A DNA stretch of 64,000 nt from Physella acuta (GCF_028476545.1 NW_026731929.1:5001-69000), one strand, 5' to 3'. Positions 10,477 through 22,035 are shown, counted from the stretch's first letter. The notes: generated by a model from the letters alone, not told the origin. Program-made: numbers and translations.

Positions 10477-10511
10477 CGAGAAAGTTTAGGGGAGATCACT
10501 CCCGGTTTATT
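10477..10511 (+). other. Helentron 3' terminus with hairpin
   Basis: The inverted copy of the 5' end (CGAGAAAGT) is followed by TTTA, then a 5-bp stem with ATCA loop, then CGGTTTATT. The same string ends the copies at 807, 31757 (minus strand) and about 45853. In Helentrons this structure marks the termination end. Confidence 0.8.
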
Positions 10512-10949
10512 TTGTCTTGAAATTTTTCTCTTTCATTTTTTTTTTTTTTTTGAGAATTTAAAGTTAAAAGGTTTCAGGGAATTCCCAAGTTTATCATGAA
10601 TTAATATAGAAAAAAAAACTTCTCTTGATAAAAGACATAGAAAGATACAAAAATAGATTGAAGTGTAACTGGATCACATTACATTAAATCTGGGCTCAAA
10701 ATGTAACGTGGGAAATGGGCACTCAGACGTTACATTCTCTCCCTAATTTTATGTCATACGTTTCTAGAATTTATTACACATCTAAATACTTGTCTTTAAA
10801 TATAATAAACACTATCAATTAAGAACACGGTGGGACCAGTCTTTGATCTCAGACTGGTTTCTAGAGTATTCCATTTCCGGTTACTGGTACTTCACAGGTT
10901 TGTCGGTATGTAGGTTACAGCATGGAGTCTAGGAGTTGTCGTTTTACTT
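10512..10949. other. Unassigned AT-rich spacer
   Basis: A T-run at 10539-10555 is followed by unique-looking sequence. I see no ORF, RNA gene or repeat shared with the rest of the window. Confidence 0.4.
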
Positions 10950-11300
10950 TGTCCGATTCTGGGTTAGTGATGTTGCTATTTGTCCATTTCTGGGCAAGTG
11001 ATATTTTAATTTGTCCTTTTCTAAGCCGGCGATATTTATATTTGTCCTTTTCTAAGCCGGTGATATTTATATTAGTCGTTTTCTAAGCCGGCGATATTTA
11101 TATTTGTCCTTTTCTAAGCCGGCGATATTTATATTTATCCCTTCCTCAGCTGATGATATTTTTAGTATACTTCTCAGCTAGTGATATTTATTTTGTCCTA
11201 TTCTCAGCAAAGAATGTTTTATTTGTCAACTTTTTAGCAAGCGAAACGTCAAATTGTCCATTTCTCGGGCAGTGTAGATTTTGTCCAGTCTTCGACCTCT
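10950..11300 (+). repeat. 31-bp minisatellite
   Basis: About eight units built on TTTGTCCTTTTCTAAGCCGG and GCGATATTTATA. The central four are nearly identical and the outer ones decayed. Confidence 0.8.
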
Positions 11301-11589
11301 TGACCGTCTATTTACGACCTGATCTAATCAAACGACTTGTCTAAAAATACCAACCAATCAGCAACAATCCCAGACACTAATAACGCTTAAATTCTGTTGT
11401 TAGCTCAGGAACTGGTCATTAGCTAAGGGTAGACACAAGTCGTGAGAGGAGGGGGAGGTGGGGGTGGGGGTGGGGGTGGGGGTGGCTGCTACCTACCAAT
11501 ATACCAAATATCTTAGGGTCAGCCGAACCTAGTTTGTTGTGAACGGATATCGATTAATCGATCTATACACGATGTAGATCAGTTGGGAT
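11300..11589. other. Spacer with G-rich microsatellite
   Basis: Contains a GGGGGT repeat (11450-11485). No coding or RNA feature is visible. Confidence 0.4.
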
Positions 11590-12339
11590 TTTATACACTT
11601 ACTTAGGTAAACAATATCAGTAAGAATATATTTTCCAGATATGCTGCACTCACGCACACCTTTTTTTAGATTTCTCTTGTTGTTTCTTTCATGTATCTCA
11701 TGGTAAGGTGTAGGGTTGGGGGGGGGGGGTGGCCTCCTTAGAATGCCCACCGCCATCTCCCTCCCCCCTGATGAACTAGATAACAAACATTTATACAGAA
11801 AATATATACTTTAACGATTTTACAGTAACGGAAATTTTGAGTGCACCCTTCCTTGAGAAACGAAAATGTCTGAAAGAAGTCCTCCTTGCTCCAAATCGGG
11901 GTGAACGTTTACCGTAATATTTGTTTTTTTACAAACAGGCAAAATTTTTAAAATGTCAAAGTTAAAAAAAAAAAGAAACTACTCCAGTTTCTCTTCTAAA
12001 ACTGCTCCGTATAGCTCTGATTGTCCTGCTTAAATAAAACAAACCAATTGAATTTAAAAACAAAAACGGAAATGCCACCCATACGTCATAAAACAATGAT
12101 TTGAGATTTGAACAAGCAAGGCATAAATAGAAATGCTATGATATGCAGGTATATTGATTTGGTGTGGACGAAAACACACTCGCCGGTCATGAAGATTAAA
12201 TATTAGTGAACATTGATTGGTCGCAGGAAGTTTTTTTTGTACGAGCGAAAATTTCTTTCGGTACCTTATAAGTTCCGTTACGTGACGTCAGACAACTCAA
12301 CTGCGAGGTTATCACGTGATTCCGTGCACGCGAGCCTAG

Positions 12340-12460
12340 TGTGAGAAACGTCACCATAGTGTGTGACACGTCATCATATTGTGTGACACGTCATCATCTT
12401 GTATGACACGTCATCATATTGTGTGACACGTCATCATATTGTGTGACACGTCATCACTCA
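12340..12460 (+). repeat. 22-bp minisatellite
   Basis: About five copies of ATTGTGTGACACGTCATCAT-like units. The partner copy near 60050-60100 has fewer units. Confidence 0.8.
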
Positions 12461-12719
12461 GGTGACCTAGGCCACCGCGCGACAAAAATCTGGTCAAAAA
12501 CTTGTTGACTCTGGATGAAGAGCTCTACCAACGACTGACGGCCATCTTGAAGCATGCGCGAACGGGAGTGAAGTGTATGGTTCGCGACGAGAATTGTCTA
12601 ATGTCGAGTAACTAGTCAATTAGGTAAATTAGACTTCGTCAGACATCTCGACTTAATTAGCAAAATAGGATTTCCCGTCGCGTCGGCTATATACATAAAA
12701 ATAAAAGTATGTTGATTTT

Positions 12720-12826
12720 TGTGTGTGTCTGTGTGTGTGTCTATGTGTGTCTGTTTGTGTGTGTCTGTGTGTGTGTGTCTGTGTCTGTGTGTGTGTCTGT
12801 GTGTCTGTATGTGTCTGTGTGTGTGC
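12720..12826 (+). repeat. GT/CTGT microsatellite
   Basis: Simple repeat of GTGTGT with interspersed CTGT, followed by a motif shared with the Helitron internal units. Confidence 0.9.
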
Positions 12827-13559
12827 CCTTTGTGTATGGCTGCACCTTTCATCTAGTCGCCGTGAAGCTTTAGTTAGTTGATAAAAATACTTCCTGAATG
12901 GATAGGGAATTTTATTGAAATCTTAAACTCTGCTAAGTATCTACTCGTTTCGTACTTACTACAGTAATACAATCTTGCCCAATTAGGCCCCTATACACGA
13001 ATGCAGTTCTTCTAGTGTGTTTAACTATTGAGTGTTACATTTAAGAACGAATATTAAAATTAATAAGAGATAACGACAAATCTATATTTGCAATTCCCCC
13101 CCCCTAATATTTCTAAAAAAAATAAAAAATAAAAAATAAAAAAAATAAAATAAAAATGGAAACTGCATTAAAGTATGTCATTTTTTTCACTGTACACGAT
13201 CTAGATCTGGCTATTTATAGATCCCATGTTGCTGTTTTATTGACAGAACCACAATATCATGAATTATAGAAAGCTACAAGAGACAGCTGAAACAGATCAT
13301 TCCCTCAGGCTCGGCCATAATCCCTATATAACATTACTGTAAGCCATCTGTACTCTCTTGTTTGGGTGGGGAGGGGGGATTTTGATCAGAGGTTACCTCC
13401 ATGATGTGTGACGTCACGACAAGAAACATGACGCCCACGGCTTATGAACACATGCATGATTGATGCTGGGAGACGGGTATCACGTGACGGCTGCTAAGAG
13501 AAAAGTTATTTCATTCCGTGGTCCGGTTTACTAGTGGGCTAATTATGGTCCAGATTTCA

Positions 13560-13915
13560 AGGGTGGCACGGTTAGCTTAGCGGTCTGGCTAAGTAAGTAT
13601 TCCGGCAAAAATCAGTAATCCGGCTTACGGGTTCGGCTAATTCAGTGGTCCGATAATCAGTGTTCCGGTTAACTTATTGATCTGGCTAACTCAGTGGTCC
13701 GGCTAGCTCAGTGGTCCGGCTAGTTTAGTGATCCGGCTAATTCAGTATTCCGGCTATCTCAGTGGTCCGGCTAAATCATTAGTCCGGCTTACGGTTCCGG
13801 CTAACTCAGTATTCCGGCTAACTCAGTATTCCGGCTAACACAGTGATGCGGCTAACTCAGTGGTCCGGCTAACTTAGTATTCCGGCTAACCCAGTGGTGC
13901 GGCTAACTCCTTACC
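13560..13915 (+). repeat. ~17-bp minisatellite CCGGCTAACTCAGTGGT
   Basis: About 20 degenerate units alternating CAGTGGTCCGGCTAA and CAGTATTCCGGCTAA. The partner array lies at 61290-61820. Unit order is not conserved between the copies. Confidence 0.85.
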
Positions 13916-14144
13916 ACGTGTCAAACAGATCTGGCTACCGACCTTGTTACCACGGCGCTGATTGTGTTTCTCACCCGACTGGTCAATGATTGATGCACGT
14001 GCTACTGGGGTGTACTCACGCCGCGCTGATCCGTGTGCCCGTGCGTTACCCTCTAGAGATTGATTGGTGTTTGTTTTTTTAAAGACCTGCTCAAGAATTA
14101 GGGAGAGGCGGGGGTGGGTGAAGTGGGGGTGAAATGCCCTAAGA

Positions 14145-14520
14145 TTATTAGTGTTAGTCCCGAGAGTGCACCAAGGTGTAACACAGTTCACAGCGGTTTG
14201 CTGTCGTCTTCTGTTTCTGTCAAAATATCTCGCGCGTAGAACTTTTTTGTAAGGGCAAATAACAATGGTGTTTTTTAATGGGAGGTAATTATATAATTAA
14301 ACGATAAAAAGATAAGAAAAAAGAATTAATACATATTGAAACAAAATCAAGTAAACAAACGTTAGTATTAATTATAAAAAAATTAATTACAAGGAGTGTA
14401 TTTAAAACTTTTGGTGATTTATAACAATATGTTATTCACAACTCCAAGTTATTGTTAGTTGCTAATCCAATAATAAGTAGTCGATAGTATCAAGCAGTTG
14501 TAATATTTAAACCAAGAAAA
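14145..14520 (+). repeat. Family X tail, copy X1
   Basis: About 380 bp starting TTAGTGTTAGTCCCGAGAGTG and ending near ACCAAGAAAA, repeated at least ten times in the window. This copy sits at the right end of the 3-kb block. About 30 bp later comes a piece resembling the U2-headed retroposon: TTATCGC near 14551, GTATCTGTTA, then the hairpin GTACTTGTATTGGGTGG. Confidence 0.85.
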
Positions 14521-14689
14521 TCGATTAGGCATTGTTTGTAGTGGCGTGCCTTATCGCAAATTTATATTAATTTGTATCTGTTACCCAGTACTTGTATTGG
14601 GTGGCTTCAAATGTATGAGTGGCTAATTTTTATTTTCTATTTTCAGCCATATAACACCCAACAACTTCGCGATTACTATGACGACAACT

Positions 14690-14758
14690 AACTATTACAA
14701 CATTATCCGGTTTTTAAAGAGCCACTAACATTTTTATGTCAATAGTATATTTGTTTAC

Positions 14759-14853
<95 letters not shown>

Positions 14854-15494
14854 CCTAGACAAATATCATACTATATATATATATATATATAATTTAAATA
14901 TATATAAAATAATCTTATTTGATTTTGTGTTGAGAGGATCTACTATGTAAGTCAGGGTACTTGCATTTGTTTCGAATAGCTCGAATCTCTCAGTGAAAAC
15001 ATTTTTCGTTTTGTTTATATTATATTATTGCTGAAGTGATTGAATAGTAGCTTTGGTTTCATAACGATATTTTTCTCAGTTTTTCGTAATTAAGTAATTT
15101 ACCGCTCACAATGTATTTAACACAACAGTATTTTTTTTCGAAACAAACCACTTCTTCAAGCAAGACATAGGCTGGGTTTTTCTTTCAGTTTTAAAGCTGG
15201 TTTAGTTTCTTTGGAATATCCAATATGAAGTTGAATGTTTCAATGCGGAATGGACAATGTAATAGGAAGTATATTGAGATAGGGAGTAACTAAATATTCT
15301 AATATAATAGTGAATGTCTATTGTTTGTATCTATTGTCATATCGTTTATTACCGAATGTTGCAGACTAATATTTTTATGAGTTTTGAAAAATAAAATAAA
15401 ATAATTATTAATATTTGTGCATGGAGCTGAAGAGCCGCAACTGGACACCAAAAGAGCCGCATGCGGCTCGCGAGCCGCAGGTTGCCGACCCCTG
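14690..15494 (+). mobile_element. hAT-type non-autonomous element, left end missing
   Basis: The right end AGGTTGCCGACCCCTG is the terminal inverted repeat of the element at 52846-53700. The internal sequence (AAAGAGCCACTAACATTT and the 3' region from ~14930) matches that copy too. An (AT)n run lies at 14759-14848. The left CAGGGGTCGGCAACC end is absent. Confidence 0.75.
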
Positions 15495-15534
15495 ACCTAG
15501 GAGGAATTTTATATTGTCTATATAAACTATATTG

Positions 15535-15745
15535 TCTTAACATGCGTATATTAACGTTAATACTAAAAAGTATAAAAATAATTAATACATAAAGACGTTT
15601 ATAATTACAAGCTTTTATAAATGCACTAAAAAGAAGAAAATAATACAATTTTAATGTTAATTATAACTCCTAGAAATTGTTGGATGTTAATCCTATAATT
15701 AGTAAACACCAGTATCAACCAGCTATAATATTAATTGCAAGAATA
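15535..15745 (+). repeat. Decayed family X tail fragment
   Basis: The end of the X tail is recognisable (AACTCCTAGAAATTG, then CAACCAGCTATAATATTAAT). The GTTAGTCCCGAG start is missing. Confidence 0.6.
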
Positions 15746-15832
15746 TTGTTAAGCTGTGTTGGGGTTATGGCCCGCGTAAGTGCGTGTTCTTATATCTGAG
15801 TATTTACTGAAGTCTTAATTAATATGTTAGCG

Positions 15833-16130
15833 CAGGGTCGGCAACCTGCGGCTCCCCCTCCCCTGATGTCATGGTGCGGCTCTCCAGTTCCATGCACAAA
15901 GATTAATAATTGTATAGTTTCATTTTCAAAAGTCATAAAAATATTATACTGTAAAGAAAAACAACTTTAAATAGGATTAAAACACTCACCAGAGAACAGT
16001 GAGAATAGGTAAGGTAGAAAGTATACGGGCAGCCGCTTGGGCACCAGGCCCAGCCCCACAGCCGCTGTAAGCAGCACCATGGCGACTATTCCATGTTTGA
16101 CACTGCCCAAGGGCCGCCCCCCTCGATTGT
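15833..16130 (-). mobile_element. hAT-type element fragment, inverted
   Basis: It starts CAGGGTCGGCAACCTGCGGCT and shares a segment near 16030-16070 (GCCGCTTGGGCACCAGGCCC) with the reverse complement of 31445-31475. It is another member of the GGGTCGGCAACC hAT-like group, in reverse orientation. The opposite end is not clear. Confidence 0.6.
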
Positions 16131-16373
16131 CTTTACGTGGGGAATGTTATTTAATTCAGAATGCATTCCTCTACCTGTCAGTATGCATTAAGTTGACAGG
16201 AGTGACATAATATTTTAGTCATTAGTTTCCTACGGTTGAGCTATAAGGTACTGGACTCTGGGTAACCAAGCCTGTCAGTCGGAGTTTGCCGTGCTGAGGC
16301 CTGCCTGGCTATGAAAGACACCAACTGAACCAGTGGTGTCCGTAAAGAAAGAAACAAAAAGTTATTGGCTTCT

Positions 16374-16940
16374 AAAGTGGATTGGGATAGTCCTATAGTT
16401 ATATTATGAGATTTATAATTTTATTGTAGCAGATCTAGCTAAAACAGTTTTTGTGCGAAACAATTGTTTTTAGTATGACTTTAGTATGACCACGTAACAT
16501 TGTTCCATTATTGAAAACCTATTCATTCTATAATGTTATTTATTATTGTAACTTGTATATGATTAGATAAATTACATTCGTTTTAGTTCAATATGTATAT
16601 ATAGTATGTATATAGCTTACAGAATTTGAGTGTGATATATTATTGAAAAGATTTTTCTCTCATAATTTTTAAAAAATATATAAAATACTTTTTTAGGAAT
16701 TTTGAGCTCTGTGATCTTGACATAAGAGTTTTGTGGAATTTTATACATTTTTAATAACACGAAAAAGTTGATTAAATTCTAATATTGCTATCATAGTGTT
16801 GTCATTTAAATCTTCTAAAATAACTTTACTGGTCCATACTTGAGGCAGTTGTTACGTCCATAGAGGCCAACTTAAGCCACCTGGGCTACTTTTATGGAAA
16901 GGCCAACATGGGGCAGTGGCGGAACTAGAAAAAATGGGCC
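16374..16940. repeat. Long direct repeat, copy 2 (partner 1-567)
   Basis: Nearly identical to 1-567. Here the repeat is continuous into the hAT-like element starting at 16914, so this copy likely shows the undisturbed arrangement. Confidence 0.85.
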
Positions 16941-16970
16941 ACCCCGCAAATATTTTTTTTTGGGCCCCCA

Positions 16971-17033
<63 letters not shown>

Positions 17034-17631
17034 ACTCAATACGAACTTAGGATACTCATTTCTGGCCATATCGGGTTTTGAAAAAAAAATTCAGTTAAAT
17101 CTAATAACAACAACATGTCATGTGTATGAGTGCATTGGTCTGTTTTTAAAAACTCTGTTTTCATTCATGTGTGCCTTGATACCTCAAAACATTAGGTCGG
17201 TCAAAAGTATATAAATCATGAAGCTTTGTATAAGTAATGGTGTCTCGTGTTATGTTTATTTTTGTTTTTTTTTTGTATTTATATTATTAGTTTTAACTAC
17301 ATTTCATTATTATACTATACCATTCTTTAGTACTTATTTTATTAAGATAAGTAATTGCTGTTTAATTTGATTATTACAAATTTCTTAAAAGGAGCTTATG
17401 AGCACCCCTATTTGACTATTTGAAAAAGGGAAATAATTTATGGAAGTGGTTTGAACGTTTGCCTATCTTTCACACTACAGCTCACGTGTATATTTAAAAA
17501 AAATATATTTTACGCAACAGCCTGTCTTAGCTACTATATAACAATGTTATTAACATCACTACATTATTAGATCTGTTTTTTTTTATCTGTTTGTAACTTA
17601 CAAAACCACTATCAAGGTGCCAGTGACGAAA

Positions 17632-17634
<3 letters not shown>

Positions 17635-17700
<66 letters not shown>
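17635..17700. repeat. (AT)n microsatellite
   Basis: Uninterrupted AT dinucleotide repeat. Confidence 0.95.
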
Positions 17701-17702
<2 letters not shown>

Positions 17703-18089
17703 CACTATCATTCGTGTATTTATTTGAGATTTTTGCCTTGTTTTCTACATTAGTGGTTATTAAACGTAAACAATGTCGGCACTTTATTTCTTGGATATTA
17801 GTTGTTGGGGCGCTAGTTTGTCAACACTACCACCGATACGAGCCAGCTTAGTTGTTGAGGCGCTATCTATTCGCTTCTTGTAGGGCTAAGAGCGGGAGGG
17901 GAGGTCTGAGAAAGGAACTTAAAAAGAACAACAAAGCACCGATGTGCTTTTATCCATTAGTACCAAATTTGGGATGGTCTCAAAAAGCCGTGTTAATATC
18001 TAGCGGCCTCTCGCGCAATTGATGTTTTTTCAAAAGAATTTTGCCGACAACAGCGTGTGTTTGATTGTAGGAAAAAGAATATACAAGAG

Positions 18090-18310
18090 CGTGGGATCTT
18101 CTTCTTCTTCTTCGTTCTTAATTATTAGTGTTGAAGGGGATCGAGATTTATCTGCCAGTGGGTTTTGAACTCGAGACTTTGTTCAAATTTATCAACCATG
18201 AGCTTTTTGCCGACTCGACCACGCCTCCAACACAATTAAGCGTTACGTGTCAACTGGTTATGCGCCATTGAGGCCATTGACTCCGATTTCAGCCTGCTTT
18301 TCTTTTTAAC
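18090..18310 (+). repeat. Dispersed SINE-like repeat, copy 1
   Basis: It shares CTTCTTCGTTCTTAATT, then ACGTGTCAACTGGTTATGCG and GACTCCGATTTCAGCCTGC, with 37270-37420. It also contains GAACTCGAGAC and CGACCACGC words found near 37530-37555. This is probably a tRNA-derived SINE relative; no complete Pol III box pair could be assigned. Confidence 0.5.
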
Positions 18311-18603
18311 ACGTTTTTCTTAACTCAGCTTCGCGTTTGTGGATTTGTTTGTTTGTTGTTAAAATTGACATCGAAAATTAGCCCACTTCTGATTGCTCTA
18401 CAGATCTGAAATTTGGCATACAGGCTACTTTCGCCTAACAATTTCAGATGCAATCATAAAAACTAGCAATTAGAGACCGTAATTAGCTTAATTTAATTAC
18501 GCCCCAAGGACCATAAAATTGAGGACATGATTTCTAAAGATACCGACAAGACTGGAGGCTTATAGACACAGTTACTTCGGCCCCAATCGATGTGAGCGCG
18601 CTG

Positions 18604-18675
18604 GCCGTGATCGTATAGTGGTTAGTACTTCGCGTTGTGGCCGCGACAACCCAGGTTCGAATCCTGGTCGCTCAA
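18604..18675 (+). tRNA. tRNA-His(GTG)-like sequence, acceptor stem imperfect
   Basis: The body matches a eukaryotic tRNA-His: D-arm region TCGTATAGTGGTTAGTACT, anticodon loop TTGTGGC with GTG, and a perfect T arm CCAGG-TTCGAAT-CCTGG. It is followed by a T-run at 18679-18685 that could end Pol III transcription. The 5' strand GCCGTGA pairs with the 3' strand TCGCTCA only in the inner four positions; the outer three are mismatched. It is therefore either a decaying gene or a tRNA-derived pseudogene. A functional acceptor would be expected to end TCACGGC. Confidence 0.65.
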
Positions 18676-19202
18676 GATTTTTTTAGTCCGTGTATTTATA
18701 AACACTTAGTCAAGTCATACTTAATCAAGTCATTAGATAAAGTAGAAAATAAACTATATAAACAACTTTTTTAAAAACCACGTTTTTCATGTGTAGCAAC
18801 GGACTAAAAAGGAGAAAATAAAATACTTAAAAAAAACTTTTTAAAAAACCACGTTTTTCTTGTGGACTAAAAAGTAGAAAATAAATTTTTCTTTTGTGCT
18901 TCCTCGAGCTGTGCAGGTTCTTGTGATGACTGACAAAAAACGTGGGTCGGGCAGATGGGTCGGGAAATTTGATGGTGAACGTACCCGAGCGTGGGATGGT
19001 GTCTATAGCATAAAGATACTCCAACCGCAGCTACAGTATTCTTTTTTCAGAACAACCATCAGGTCAAAATGCAAGAAAATTAATTTTAACCATAAAAAAT
19101 GATAATGGGCGGCTGTGGGCCCCCTAAACGGCGTGCCTCCCCACCCCCCCCCCCCCCCACCCCCGCATTGCGGGGTCTGGCGGCATTGTAGTTCCGCCCC
19201 TG

Positions 19203-19569
19203 TCCTGCAGGTAGTGCTTACTGTGTCTAACTGTAGAGAAAATAAGCATCTCCGCGTTCATTAGCACAGTTGATGTTTTATTACGCTAATGGTATTTAGT
19301 GCATCTTACTGTAGAGTGTGGTTCTTAATTGATGGTCGATCGAATCCCAGGGTTTCGTTGAGTGAGTTCAGGGGTTGAGTGGAAGTCAAAACAAACACCC
19401 CACTCTATATTCATTGTCTGTGTTTGCTTATTTTAAATACAATCATTCCAGAATAGGTAAGTGTGTGTGTGGGGGGGGGGGGGACACCCAGAGTTACAGA
19501 ACAAGGCGTCACCAGGTGTAGTAACTCCACTGAAGGGGAACTAGCACACGGGCAAGCAACCAGGAACCA
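19203..19569. other. Unassigned spacer
   Basis: Contains a GT/G run (19458-19482). No gene or repeat relationship is recognised. Confidence 0.4.
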
Positions 19570-20412
19570 CAACTATCTAGGTGTCTCAATTTGTTTGATA
19601 TCAATACATTAAATTATAGCTGGGTTATGGTGTCTCAATTTGTTTGATATCAATACATTAAACTATAGATTGGTTATGATGTCTCAATTTGTTTGATATC
19701 AATACATTAAATTATAGCTGGGTTATGATGTCTCAATTTGTTTGTTATCAATACATTAAATTATAGCTGGGTTATGTTGTCTCAATTTGTCTGATATCAA
19801 TACATTAAATTATAGCTTGGTTATAATGTCTAAATTTGTTCGATATCAATACATTAAATTATAGCTTGGTTATGATGTCTCAATTTGTTTGATACAATAC
19901 ATTAAATTATAGCTTGGTTATGGTGTCTCAATTTGTTTGATATCAATACATTAAATTATAGCTTGGTTATGATGTCTCAATTTGTTTGATATCAATACAT
20001 TAAATTATAGATTGGTTATGATGTCTCAATTTGTTTGATATCAATACATTAAATTATAGCTGGGTTATGATGTCTCAATTTGTTTGTTATCAATACATTA
20101 AATTATAGCTGGGTTATGGTGTCTCAATTTGTCTGATATCAATACATTAAACTATAGATTGGTTATGATGTCTCAATTTGTTTGATATCAATACATTAAA
20201 TTATAGCTTGGTTATGATGTCTCAATTTGTTTGATACAATACATTAAATTATAGCTTGGTTATGATGTCTCAATTTGTTTAATATCAAAACATTAAATTA
20301 TAGCTTGCTTATGATGTCTCAATTTGTTTGATATCAATACATCAAATTATAGCTGGGTTATGATGTCTCAATTTGTTTGATATCAATACATTAAATTTTA
20401 GCTGGCTTATGA
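19570..20412 (+). repeat. 49-bp satellite array, ~17 units
   Basis: The unit contains TGTCTCAATTTGTTTGATAT, CAATACATTAAATTATAG and a GGTTATG joint. Copies vary at a few diagnostic positions (GCTGGG, GCTTGG, GATTGG), and some lack two bases. It is non-coding. Confidence 0.95.
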
Positions 20413-20509
20413 TGTAGAATGTAGGCTATACACAAGAGAACATCACGCTTATACTCTTTAGAAAAAATATAAAGAATCCTCTTTAGACCTAGCGATCCAT
20501 TGGGAATAT

Positions 20510-20700
20510 GAAGTAGAGGTTCACATGTTTCTTGACCTTGTTATTTGCCAAGCCGCCTTAACTTTCCCAAAAATGAGTTGGTTACCCATCAGAGCTGGGC
20601 GGACTCAGGGACATTTTAGCGACTTGCACCAGGTTTCAAACTAAAGGCAATCGGGTTAGAACTCTAGCGCTCTATCTCTTAGGCCACGCCGACACTCTTA
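20510..20700 (-). repeat. tRNA-derived SINE with conserved core
   Basis: Read on the minus strand, there is a tRNA-like head (TGGCCTAAGAGATAGAGCGC, then GTTTGAAACC as a B-box-like word), then a core CCCAGCTCTGATGGGTAACC and GGGAAAGTTAAGGCGG. I recall this core from SINEs of molluscs; the family name is not certain. A second copy of the core is at 42360-42420. Confidence 0.65.
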
Positions 20701-21014
20701 ACACATGCCACGCATACACTCTTAACACCGCGTAATATTTACATTTTTTGGTTTCAGTAAAATGTGAATATTATCGAAATGAATTCAGCAGTAGTTAAAC
20801 AACAAGTAACCAAATTTAAAATGAAGTCACCTGAATATCTTAAGTCACCAAATTAAAAATTATATCACCTGAATATCTTAAGTACAAAAAAAGTTAAGTT
20901 TAGGTCACCTAAGTTCCTAAGACATCAAAAATTATAGGTCAACAAATTTAACAAAAAATTACCAATCAACGAATACAAGTGACTAAAATGGTCTATATTC
21001 TCTAAAAGAACAAA
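20700..21014. other. AT-rich spacer with short repeats
   Basis: Words such as AAGTCACCTGAATATCTTAA recur at ~20824 and ~20866. Otherwise nothing is recognised. Confidence 0.4.
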
Positions 21015-22035
21015 ATGCGCTTCACAAAAACTGTGTTCATCTCATTTCAACCACCCTTACCCTCCCACACTAAATTCTCTCACAATAAATTCTCCCACAC
21101 TAAATTCTCTCACAATAAATTCTTCCACACTAAATTCTCCCACACTAAATTCTCCCACACTATATTCTCCCACACAAAAATCTCTCACACTAAATTCTCT
21201 CACACTAAATTCTCCTACACTGATTTCGCTCACACTAATTTCTCCCACACAAAAATCTCTCACACTAAATTCTCTCACACTAAATTCTCGCACACTGAAT
21301 TCACTCACACTATATTCTCCTACACTAAATTCTCCCACACTAATTTCTCCCACACTAAATTCTCCCACACTAAATTCTCCCACACTATATTCTTCCACAC
21401 TAAATTCTCCACACTATATTCTTCCGCACTATATTCTAACACACTAAATTCTCCCACACTAAATTCTCCCACACTAAATTCTCCCACACTAAATTATCCC
21501 ACACTATATTCTCCCACACTATATTCTCGCAAACTAAACTCTCCCACACCAAAAATCTCCCAAATCTAAACTCGTTACAAAATAGTCTCCACCAAAATCA
21601 CCCAAACATTCAACTCCCCCATATTAGTTTCCGTCACACACTCCCAGATGACACAGAATATTAATATTAGTCCCAAGAGTGCACCAACAAGTGTAACACA
21701 GTTCACAGCGTTTTTCTCTCGTCTTTTGTTTGAGTCAAAATACTCGCGCGTTTAACTATTTTGTTATGGGAGGAAACAAACATTGTTCTTTTTTAAAGGG
21801 AAGTAATTATAAAATTAAACGATTAAACAAATTGAAAAAAATAATAATATATTTTAAAACAAAAACAAGTAAACAAACTCTAGCATAAATCATCGAAAAT
21901 AAAACTACAAAAAAGTATTTAAACTTTTGGTGATTTATAACAAAATTTTAATTACAACTCCTAGTAATTATTAGTCGTTAATCCAAATTATTAGTAGACA
22001 CTAGTATCAACCAGCTTTAATATTTATACCAAGAA
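21015..22035 (+). repeat. Family X, copy X2 with long 15-bp minisatellite
   Basis: A 15-bp array (CACACTAAATTCTCC) at 21057-21545 is followed by a linker (CCACCAAAATCACCCAAACA) and the X tail from ~21655. The array is open in several frames only because its period is divisible by three; it is not a gene. The U2-headed retroposon follows 65 bp after the tail. Confidence 0.85.

Larger units (their letters stand above)
808..10511 (+). mobile_element. Autonomous Helentron (Helitron2-type rolling-circle transposon), apparently intact
   Basis: The left end ACTTTCTCG opens a short palindrome (ACTTTCTC...GAGAAAGT, 808-839). The right end carries its inverse, CGAGAAAGT (10477-10485), followed by a 5-bp-stem hairpin (GGGAG ATCA CTCCC, 10490-10503) and GGTTTATT. 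Asymmetric terminal inverted repeats with a 3' hairpin are the known hallmark of Helentrons, as opposed to TC...CTRR Helitrons. Between them lie about 2.2 kb of 5' non-coding DNA, one uninterrupted 2392-codon ORF and about 300 bp of 3' non-coding DNA. Both ends recur in short derivatives at 31757-33167 and 45220-45853. Boundaries are uncertain by a few bases because no empty site is available. Confidence 0.85.
11590..14660 (+). repeat. 3-kb paralogous block, copy 1 (partner 59314-62560)
   Basis: This segment aligns by eye along its whole length with 59314-62560. Shared landmarks in order are a conserved 5' part, a GTGTGACACGTCATCAT minisatellite (12340-12460), a GT/CTGT microsatellite (12720-12825), a motif resembling the canonical Helitron unit (CATCTAGTCGCCGTGAA, near 12852), a CCGGCTAACTCAGTGGT minisatellite (13560-13915) and a family-X tail (14145-14520). 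No ORF is conserved between the copies. It may be a large non-autonomous element or a segmental duplication. Confidence 0.8.
16914..19202. mobile_element. hAT-like element or composite between CAGTGGCGGAACTA ends
   Basis: The left end CAGTGGCGGAACTAG (16914) and right end GTAGTTCCGCCCCTG (ending 19202) form an imperfect terminal inverted repeat. No 8-bp target duplication matches (ACATGGGG against TCCTGCAG), so these may be the ends of two elements. The interior has (AT)n at 16977-17029 and 17635-17700, a dispersed SINE-like repeat, a tRNA-His-like sequence, a tandem piece with AAAAACCACGTTTTTC (18775 and 18845) and a C-run at 19143-19158. No transposase ORF is seen. The same end recurs inverted at 42227. 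Confidence 0.5.

Noticed and set aside
1-16940. The 567-bp direct repeats as LTRs of a 16-kb retroelement
   Set aside because: There are no TG...CA ends, primer site or retroviral domains. The repeat ends inside a hAT-type terminal repeat, and the interior codes for a rolling-circle transposase.
16914-19202. One complete hAT transposon
   Set aside because: The ends are inverted repeats, but flanking octamers do not match and no transposase is present, so it is kept only as a possible composite.
19570-20412. CRISPR-like array
   Set aside because: Units are contiguous 49-bp repeats without unique spacers, and the DNA is eukaryotic.
21015-21569. 184-residue frame rich in SHTKF repeats and its antisense VGEFS frame
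   Set aside because: Translation of the 15-bp family X minisatellite; the period is divisible by three so any frame stays open.
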